Positions 58,699-64,000 of a DNA stretch of 64,000 nt are shown one piece after another (the first letter of the stretch is position 1; every line of letters begins with the position of its first letter). The notes below the pieces were generated by a model, which saw only the letters and a program-made list of their open reading frames with translations, was not told where the DNA came from and did no database searches. The position numbers and the translations under genes are program-made. The DNA comes from Nonomuraea jabiensis (GTDB lineage: Bacteria; Actinomycetota; Actinomycetes; Streptosporangiales; Streptosporangiaceae). The stretch lies in NCBI RefSeq assembly GCF_014204795.1, contig NZ_JACHMB010000001.1, forward strand, positions 3,906,001 through 3,970,000, given 5' to 3'.

Positions 58699-60057
58699 TC
58701 AGGCGACGGCGCTCATGCGTCCCGTCTGATCGACCGGAGGGGCGTCGAGACGCGGGAGCCGCAGGACGAAGCTGGCGCCGCGCGGCGCGTCCTCGGCCTT
58801 GAGCGTCCCGCCGTGACTCTGGGCGATGTCGCGGGAGATGGCCAGGCCAAGCCCGCTGCCGCCGGCGTCGCGGTGGCGGGCGTCGGCGAGGCGGGTGAAC
58901 CGCTCGAACACCCGCTCGCGGTCGGCGGGCGCGATGCCGGCGCCGTCGTCCGCCACCGTCACCACGGCCTCGCCGTCCGAGGCTGTCACGAAGACGTCCA
59001 CGGCGCTGCCGGCGTGCCGGATCGCGTTGCTCACCAGGTTGGCGAGCAGCCGGGCGAGCTGGATGTGGGACCCGCGGACCCAGACGTCCGAGGCCGCATG
59101 GACGCGTACGGGCACGCGGCCCGTGCGCGGGGCCTCCTGGCTCACCAGCCGCGCGAGGTCGATGAGCTCGGGCGGCGCCGGGTCGCCGGCCCCGAGCCGC
59201 GCGAGCGCCAGCAGGTCGCCGACGATGGCGTCGAGCCGGTCGGTGACCGACAGGGCCGAGCGGATGGTCTTGTGCGGATCGATCTCGCCGGGGTGGAGCA
59301 GCGCCCCCTCCAGTTGCGCCCGCAGGCCGGCGATCGGGTTCCTGAGCTCGTGCGATGTGGTGGAGGCGAACCTGCGCTGCTGCGCCACCGCCTCGTCGAG
59401 CCGGTCCAGGGTCTGGTTGGCGGTACGGACGAGCATGGCGACCTCGTCGTCGCCCGGCGGCACGGGGATGCTCAGGCTGAGGTCGCTGACGGTGATCTCG
59501 GCCAGGCGTGCGCGGATCGCCTCGACCGGCCGCAGCGTGCGGCCCACCGTTCTCCAGGAGGTCCAGGAGACGATCGTGAGGAGGACGAGGGCCGCCGCTG
59601 TGAGCGCGTACTCCAGCTTGTGGCCGCGCAGCAGGGCCGGCTCCCGGCGCTCCGCCAGCAGGACCTGGGCGTCGGCCGCCGTGGTGATCCGGATGGCCAC
59701 CAGGAGGCGGCACCCGTCGCTTCGCCGCTGGACGCGGTCGTCGACGGGTGGTCGCAGCGTGCTCAGCGCCGAGCGTGCGGGGGCGGAGTGGCTGGCGGCG
59801 AGGACCCGGCCGCGCGGGTCGACCAGCTGAATGAGAGCCAGGTCGCCCGAGGTGGGTATCACCTTGGGGATCGTGCCGGCGCGGGCCGCCGCACTCCACC
59901 GGCTGGCGACCTGTTCGATCCGGTTGAAGGCGTCGTCCTGGACGCGGTAGCGGACGGCCAGTGATGAGGTGACGCCCACCACGGTCAGCGCAATCAGGGC
60001 GAGCAACGAAGCGGCCACGGTGCAGCGCGCTCGGATGGACCGGGGGCGAGGAAGCAC
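58699..60057 (-). CDS. Orphan sensor histidine kinase
   Basis: 452 residues from GTG 60057, with AAAGGAGA 8 nt upstream. Two helices (CTVAASLLALIALTVVGVTSSLAV; YALTAAALVLLTIVSWTSW) flank a ~130-residue extracellular sensor. HAMP, HisKA (RRFASTTSHELRNPIAGLRAQLEGA) and HATPase (NLVSNAIRHAGSAVDV, DDGAGIAPADRERVFERFTRL, GGSGLGLAISRDIAQSHGG) follow. The usual response regulator gene is not adjacent on either side. Confidence 0.92.
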   Translation of the reverse strand: MLPRPRSIRARCTVAASLLALIALTVVGVTSSLAVRYRVQDDAFNRIEQVASRWSAAARAGTIPKVIPTSGDLALIQLVDPRGRVLAASHSAPARSALSTLRPPVDDRVQRRSDGCRLLVAIRITTAADAQVLLAERREPALLRGHKLEYALTAAALVLLTIVSWTSWRTVGRTLRPVEAIRARLAEITVSDLSLSIPVPPGDDEVAMLVRTANQTLDRLDEAVAQQRRFASTTSHELRNPIAGLRAQLEGALLHPGEIDPHKTIRSALSVTDRLDAIVGDLLALARLGAGDPAPPELIDLARLVSQEAPRTGRVPVRVHAASDVWVRGSHIQLARLLANLVSNAIRHAGSAVDVFVTASDGEAVVTVADDGAGIAPADRERVFERFTRLADARHRDAGGSGLGLAISRDIAQSHGGTLKAEDAPRGASFVLRLPRLDAPPVDQTGRMSAVA

Positions 60058-60235
60058 GGTTATCGTCTCCTTTCCGTCACTGCGACGGTAAGGCGGGACG
60101 ATGCTGAGGAGGGTGGGCGCGTGACACCCAGGAAATTCGCATACCTGGATGAATGCCGACGGATGCGGCGGTGCCGTCTCAGCCTGGTAGTGACACGCCC
60201 ACCCTGGCACTCAAATCCCGACATATCGTACTTAA

Positions 60236-61060
60236 ATGGACGGCACGAAGTTGTTGGGGGAGTTCCTGCGGGCGCGGAGAGAGGTCATGACTCCCGCGCA
60301 GGCGGGGCTCCTCGACGTGGGCCCGCGCCGGACCCCGGGGTTGCGGCGCGAGGAGGTGGCGATGCTGGCCCACGTCAGCACGGATTACTACATCCGCCTC
60401 GAACAGGGCAGGGAGCGCCACCCGTCCGAGCGCGTGCTCGGAGCCCTTGCCCAGGTGTTCGGGCTGACTCTCGAGGCCACGGCCCACATGCACGCGCTGG
60501 CCCATCCCATGCTCCAGCCCCGGCGGTCGCCGGCCCGGCGGGTCAGCCCCGCCCTGCGCACGCTGATCGGCGGCTGGCCCGTCACGCCCGCGCTGATCTG
60601 CGACGACCTCATGAACATCCTCGCCGCGAACTCCCTCGCCGACGCCTTGTACGGCGGGTTCGAGGACCGCGACAACCTGCTCCGCATGATCTTCCTGGAT
60701 CCCGCGGCCCGCGAGTTCTATCCCGAGTGGGAGAAGTCGGCCCGTTCCAAGGTCGCCCACCTGCGCCTCGTCGCCGGGTCGCAGCTCGACGACCCCCGCC
60801 TGACCGAGCTCGTGGGGGAGCTGTCCGTCAAGAGCCCCGACTTCCGGAGGCTGTGGGCCCGCCACGATGTCTCACCCAAGGTGGCCGAGGTCAAGCGCAT
60901 GTGCCACCGGGAGGTCGGGGAGCTGGAGCTGACCTGCGAGGTCTTCTCGGTGAACGGCTCCGACGGCCTGCAGCTCATCACTCTGCTGGCCCAGCCGGGC
61001 AGCCCTTCGGAGCAGGCGCTGAAACTGCTGGGCAGCCTCGCCGCGCCCGTCCGTGACTGA
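60236..61060 (+). CDS. XRE-family regulator with MmyB-type ligand-binding domain
   Basis: 274 residues. HTH at about 5-75 (LGEFLRARREVMTPAQAGLL, LRREEVAMLAHVSTDYYIRLEQGRERHPSERVL), then an MmyB-like PAS/ligand domain (VTPALICDDLMNILAANSLADALYG, DPAAREFYPEWEKSARSKVAHLRL). A TATCGT -10-like element ends 6 nt before ATG, so the mRNA may be leaderless. Typical regulators of neighbouring SDR/oxidoreductase genes. Confidence 0.9.
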   Translation: MDGTKLLGEFLRARREVMTPAQAGLLDVGPRRTPGLRREEVAMLAHVSTDYYIRLEQGRERHPSERVLGALAQVFGLTLEATAHMHALAHPMLQPRRSPARRVSPALRTLIGGWPVTPALICDDLMNILAANSLADALYGGFEDRDNLLRMIFLDPAAREFYPEWEKSARSKVAHLRLVAGSQLDDPRLTELVGELSVKSPDFRRLWARHDVSPKVAEVKRMCHREVGELELTCEVFSVNGSDGLQLITLLAQPGSPSEQALKLLGSLAAPVRD

Positions 61061-61069
61061 GGCCCCTCT

Positions 61070-61255
61070 TCAACGGCTGTCGTCCCGCATTGATCGTGGG
61101 GGGTAAGGCGCTGGAAGGATCTCGGCCGTCTCCGGGATGTTGTTGGGGTTGGCGCCGGAGTGGATGCTGCCCACCGTGAGCACGACCGGGGTGAGCGGGC
61201 TGACCTCGCGACAGGACCTCGGTCCGGTGGTGTGCGGTGACGAGGATCACCGGAC
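61070..61255 (-). pseudogene. M20-family amidohydrolase remnant
   Basis: ILVTAHHRTEVLSR, then in a shifted frame EVSPLTPVVLTVGSIHSGANPNNIPETAEI, matches the dimerisation-domain segment of M20 peptidases/amidohydrolases (usually VSREVSPLxPAVVTVGSIHGGTxxNVIP). Both ends of the gene are gone. Confidence 0.6.
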
Positions 61256-61840
61256 CACCTCGTAGCGGAGGTGGGTGACGCCGGGCGCCGGTACGGCTTC
61301 GACCAGGCGCAGCCGTACGTGCTCGGGCAGCGACCGGAAGAACGGGCGGCCGCCGCCGAGCAGGACGGGCACCTGGTGGAGGATCACCTCGTCCACGAGC
61401 CCCGCCTGCAAGGCCGCGGTCGTGACGCCGCCGCCCATGAGGCCGACGTCCTTTCCGCCGGCGGCCTCGCGGGCCGCCGCGATCGCGTCCTCGATCCCGG
61501 TGGTGATCAGGGTCTGCCGCTCGGTCAGCTCGGGTGCCGGCCGATGGCTGAGGAGGAACGGCCGGGCCGCCGGGTGCGGGCTGCCGCCCCCGAAACGGTC
61601 GGAGTCCTCGTACGTGTTACGTCCCACCACGACAGCGCCCACGGATCCGGCGAGGGCGTCGAAGACGCGGGCGCTGGGCGCGCTCAGCTTGAAGCCGTCG
61701 AACACCTGGCTGGGGGTGTCGCCGTCGAAGTACCAGTCGAAGAGCGTCGTTCCGTCGCCGAGCCCGCGCCCTGAGCCGGGCTCGCGACCGGTGATGTAAC
61801 CGTCGACCGACACCGCGTGGGCGCTGAGGACCTTGCTCAT
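61247..61840 (-). CDS. Dihydrofolate-reductase-like (RibD C-domain) protein
   Basis: 197 residues from ATG 61840: MSKVLSAHAVSVDGYITGRE, VGAVVVGRNTYEDSDRFGG, KDVGLMGGGVTTAALQAGLVDEVILHQVPVLLGGGRPFF. The last block is the RibD/DHFR-like signature. Probably an NADPH-dependent reductase of unknown substrate. Divergent from an HxlR regulator. Confidence 0.88.
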   Translation of the reverse strand: MSKVLSAHAVSVDGYITGREPGSGRGLGDGTTLFDWYFDGDTPSQVFDGFKLSAPSARVFDALAGSVGAVVVGRNTYEDSDRFGGGSPHPAARPFLLSHRPAPELTERQTLITTGIEDAIAAAREAAGGKDVGLMGGGVTTAALQAGLVDEVILHQVPVLLGGGRPFFRSLPEHVRLRLVEAVPAPGVTHLRYEVVR

Positions 61841-61903
61841 GGTGTGACTCCTTTTGAGTTCCTTCAAGAGACTCCACGACCATAACACCCAGAGTTTCTT
61901 CAG

Positions 61904-61929
61904 GGAACCCCAATTGGTAGACTGGTTCC
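61904..61929. promoter_or_regulatory. Promoter/operator of the HxlR gene
   Basis: GGAACC-N14-GGTTCC inverted repeat ends at the base before ATG 61930. It encloses a TAGACT -10-like element (61918-61923) whose predicted start would be the A of ATG, so the transcript may be leaderless and autorepressed. Confidence 0.5.
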
Positions 61930-62382
61930 ATGCAACGCACGAGCTTCGCGGACATGGCCTGCTCCATCGCGCGCACCCTCGACGTGATCGGGGAGCCCTG
62001 GTCGCCGCTGATCCTGCGTGACGTCTGGGTTGGCATGAGCCGCTTCGACCAGATCCAGGCTGATCTGGGGATCTCCCGCAAGGTGCTGACCGAGCGGCTC
62101 AACCACCTCGTCGACCAGGGCGTGCTCGAGCGCCGTCCCTACGACAACCGGCCGCGCTACGAGTACCACCTGACGGTGAAGGGTGCCGAGCTGGTCGATC
62201 TGCTCATGGTCATGACCGCCTGGGGGGACAGGTGGCTCGCCGGCGAGGCCGGGCCGCCGGTGCTCTACCGCCATCACGCGTGCGGCGAGATCAGCAGTGT
62301 CGACCTGCGCTGCGCCCACTGCGGCGAGCCGATGCACGCCAGCGACATCGACCCGTTGCCGGGCCCTGGCGCGGCCATGTGA
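61930..62382 (+). CDS. HxlR-family regulator with C-terminal Cys/His segment
   Basis: 150 residues: CSIARTLDVIGEPWSPLILRDVWVGMSRFDQIQADLGISRKVLTERLNHLVDQGVLERRPYDNRPRYEYHLTVKG forms the HxlR fold. The tail YRHHACGEISSVDLRCAHCGEPMHASD holds C...CxxC plus His residues, suggesting a small zinc-binding element common in one HxlR subgroup. Likely regulates the divergent DHFR-like gene. Confidence 0.9.
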   Translation: MQRTSFADMACSIARTLDVIGEPWSPLILRDVWVGMSRFDQIQADLGISRKVLTERLNHLVDQGVLERRPYDNRPRYEYHLTVKGAELVDLLMVMTAWGDRWLAGEAGPPVLYRHHACGEISSVDLRCAHCGEPMHASDIDPLPGPGAAM

Positions 62383-62407
62383 TCAAGGCTTCTGCCATCG
62401 TGTGGGC

Positions 62408-63007
62408 ATGGAACCCATCCCACCGGGCAGAGGCCCTGGACGCGTCATCATCCTCAACGGGGCCTCCAGCTCCGGGAAGTCGACCCTGGCCAAGGCGCTG
62501 CAGCGCTCGCTCGACGAGCCGTTTCTGTATGTCTCTTCCGACCAGTTCGTGGAGAGCGGCATGGTCCCGGAGCGGCGCGACCACGAAGGTCCCTTCTCGT
62601 GGTGGTACGAGATGCGGCCGCGCTTCTTCAAAGGCTTCCACCGGTGCCTGCCCGCGCTGGCGAGCGCGGGCAACGACCTCGTCGTGGAGCACATCATCGA
62701 GTTCCCGGCCTGGCGCGAAGAGCTGTCAGAGCTGCTGGCGGACTTCGACGTGTTCCTCGTCGGGGTGCACTGCGACCTCGCGGAGATCGACCGGAGAGAA
62801 CGCGAGCGCGGGGACCGTCACCTCGGGGAGGGGCGCGGGCACGTCGAGGTCGACGGCATCCACACGTTCGGTCCGTACGACTACGAGGTGGACACCAGCC
62901 GGGGCGTCTCGGCCGCCCTTGTGCGGTCGGTGGTGACCGCCTGGCGATCGAGGGGCGCGCGGAGCGTGCTGACCTCGGGAGGGCATGTGCCTCACGAGAT
63001 GGCCTGA
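62408..63007 (+). CDS. Chloramphenicol phosphotransferase-like kinase
   Basis: 199 residues: VIILNGASSSGKSTLAKAL (Walker A), YVSSDQFVESGMVP, NDLVVEHIIEFPAWREEL, VFLVGVHCDLAEIDRRERERGDRHLGEGRGH. This matches the CPT family (Streptomyces venezuelae chloramphenicol 3'-O-phosphotransferase) in order and length. Many family members are of unknown substrate, so resistance is only possible. Overlaps the convergent PhyH gene by 16 bp. Confidence 0.88.
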   Translation: MEPIPPGRGPGRVIILNGASSSGKSTLAKALQRSLDEPFLYVSSDQFVESGMVPERRDHEGPFSWWYEMRPRFFKGFHRCLPALASAGNDLVVEHIIEFPAWREELSELLADFDVFLVGVHCDLAEIDRRERERGDRHLGEGRGHVEVDGIHTFGPYDYEVDTSRGVSAALVRSVVTAWRSRGARSVLTSGGHVPHEMA

Positions 63008-63714
63008 GCCAGTGCGTTGCCCCCCTCCGGACTCACCGGTTCGGTCAGGAAGACGGGCGCCTGGGCCATGAACCTCGGCTCGTCGCCCCGGTGTTCGTCG
63101 GCGGCGTGGACGGTGAAGGGATGGACCAGGTAGATGTCGCCCGGCCGGCCCGTCGCGTAGGCGAGCGGACGGTGCGAACTGGCCGCGTCCACCAGCGGTC
63201 CGGCCTCGAACGGGTCCATCACGCGCCCCGCCAGCGCCGCGGCCGCGTCCCGGTGCGAGCCGACCCTGATCCGGGTCGGCGCGTCGTCGGGGCCGACCTC
63301 CGACAGCAGGACCAGCAGCAGCATCGTCTCCGGACGCCCGCTGCACAGGTAGCGGCCGTCCGGCTGGGCGGCATTGGCGTCGATGTGCCAGCCTCTGTCG
63401 TCGGCGGGTGGAAGGTGCGGGAACCGGATCGGCACATTGCCGAGCGAACCGCGCGGCACCCAGCCGCCGGCCCCGCAGAGCTCGTCGAGTGCCTCGGCGA
63501 GCCGGGGGCTCCGGATGAGCTCCCCGAACGGGCCCTCACCCGTGAGGTCCGCGGCCCACACCACCGGTTCCCTCCAGGCGCCCGGGTCCTGCGGTGACAG
63601 ACCGGTCTGCCGCCACAGCAACGCCCTGGCGGCGTCGCCGACCTCGCGCGGGGAGGCCGCTTCCAGCTTGACGAACCCGTCGGCGACAAAACGGTCGATG
63701 TCAACGATGCTCAT
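62992..63714 (-). CDS. Phytanoyl-CoA dioxygenase (PhyH) family protein
   Basis: 240 residues from ATG 63714. Fe(II)/2-oxoglutarate fold: the metal motif HxD in RGWHIDANAAQPDG, the distal His in YLVHPFTVHAADEHRGDEPRF and the Arg following it for 2-oxoglutarate. N-terminal FVADGFVKLEAASPREVGDAARALLW. Substrate unknown. Confidence 0.88.
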   Translation of the reverse strand: MSIVDIDRFVADGFVKLEAASPREVGDAARALLWRQTGLSPQDPGAWREPVVWAADLTGEGPFGELIRSPRLAEALDELCGAGGWVPRGSLGNVPIRFPHLPPADDRGWHIDANAAQPDGRYLCSGRPETMLLLVLLSEVGPDDAPTRIRVGSHRDAAAALAGRVMDPFEAGPLVDAASSHRPLAYATGRPGDIYLVHPFTVHAADEHRGDEPRFMAQAPVFLTEPVSPEGGNALAQAIS

Positions 63715-63724
63715 GCCTGGGACG

Positions 63725-64000
63725 CTAACAGCGCTGTCCATCCGTTTTTCGGGAGGCGGCGAGGAGCTGCCGGATCCGGTCCGCGACCAGCCGGGGCTGC
63801 TCGGCCGGGACGAAGTGCCCCGAGTCGACGTCCTCGTGGCGTCCGTCGGGCAGGGTCTCGGCGTAGCGGCGCTGGTGCTCGCGGATGGCGGCGTGCTGAC
63901 GCTCCCGCCCCTTTTCCGCGCGGGTCGCCGACAGCACGATCGTCGGGCATTCCGGGAGCCGGGGCGGCCGGGCGCGGAACTGCGGGACGGCGGCGGCCAC
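63725..64000 (-). CDS. Alpha/beta hydrolase, C-terminal part (cut by window end)
   Basis: The visible 91 residues (RPPRLPECPTIVLSATRAEKG, RHEDVDSGHFVPAEQPRLVADRIRQLL) are the acid and His-containing C-terminal part of an alpha/beta hydrolase. The gene continues beyond the window on the minus strand. Ends 11 bp upstream of the PhyH start. Confidence 0.75.
   Translation of the reverse strand: MAAAVPQFRARPPRLPECPTIVLSATRAEKGRERQHAAIREHQRRYAETLPDGRHEDVDSGHFVPAEQPRLVADRIRQLLAASRKTDGQRC

Overview
The window reads as chromosomal DNA of a very GC-rich filamentous actinomycete. Family Streptosporangiaceae (a Nonomuraea-like genus) is my best guess. The reasons are strong G/C bias at third codon positions, frequent GTG starts, a mycothiol gene (mshA), F420-type oxidoreductases, HbhA/DUF2516 neighbours, and a gene order matching the phoU-phoR-phoP-carD-ispF-cysS-rlmB block of Streptomyces and Mycobacterium. 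The genus call is inference; no rRNA is present.

Left part (1-32,969) is mostly conserved core. It holds murT/gatD (peptidoglycan amidation), an ECF41 sigma factor with its oxidoreductase, nitrobindin and DUF2470 genes, a Fur-family regulator, ygfZ, dtd, an asparaginase-like gene, a flavin monooxygenase with a divergent GntR-TetR hybrid regulator, alaX, the HTH-hbhA-DUF2516 set, a copper-type block (BlaI, M56 protease, DUF305 lipoprotein, CopD-CtaG fusion), mshA behind a textbook sigma-R promoter, gpm, phoU/phoR/phoP with a PHO box, carD, ispF (ispD is missing from its usual place) and cysS. Between DUF2470 and the Fur gene lies a strongly structured minus-strand RNA candidate with a 13-codon ORF. 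Between gpm and phoU, a 2.1-kb segment is flanked by inverted copies of a ~170-bp repeat.

Middle part (32,970-46,868) is a ~13.9-kb accessory insertion separating cysS from rlmB, normally neighbours. It contains an intact IS605-type TnpB with a recognisable right end, a second truncated TnpB end, a Tn3 transposase remnant, several decayed genes (two-frameshift ORF, frameshifted alpha/beta hydrolase, GAF and P450 fragments), several small regulator/enzyme pairs with clear palindromic operators (PadR, TetR x2), and an operon of a luciferase-like monooxygenase carrying a six-fold 9-residue repeat, a hydrolase and an HxlR regulator.

Right part: rlmB and tRNA-Thr(TGT) are followed by a ~4.8-kb island (47,923-52,754). 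A 29-bp duplication of the tRNA 3' end marks its edges; it carries small unknown genes, an ADP-ribosylglycohydrolase and remnants, but no integrase. From 53,325 on lies a loosely organised set: membrane protein, GNAT, FAD reductase, TolB-like secreted protein, a deletion scar joining two truncated divergent genes, methyltransferase, orphan histidine kinase, MmyB-type regulator, DHFR-like/HxlR pair, CPT-like kinase, PhyH dioxygenase and a cut-off hydrolase.
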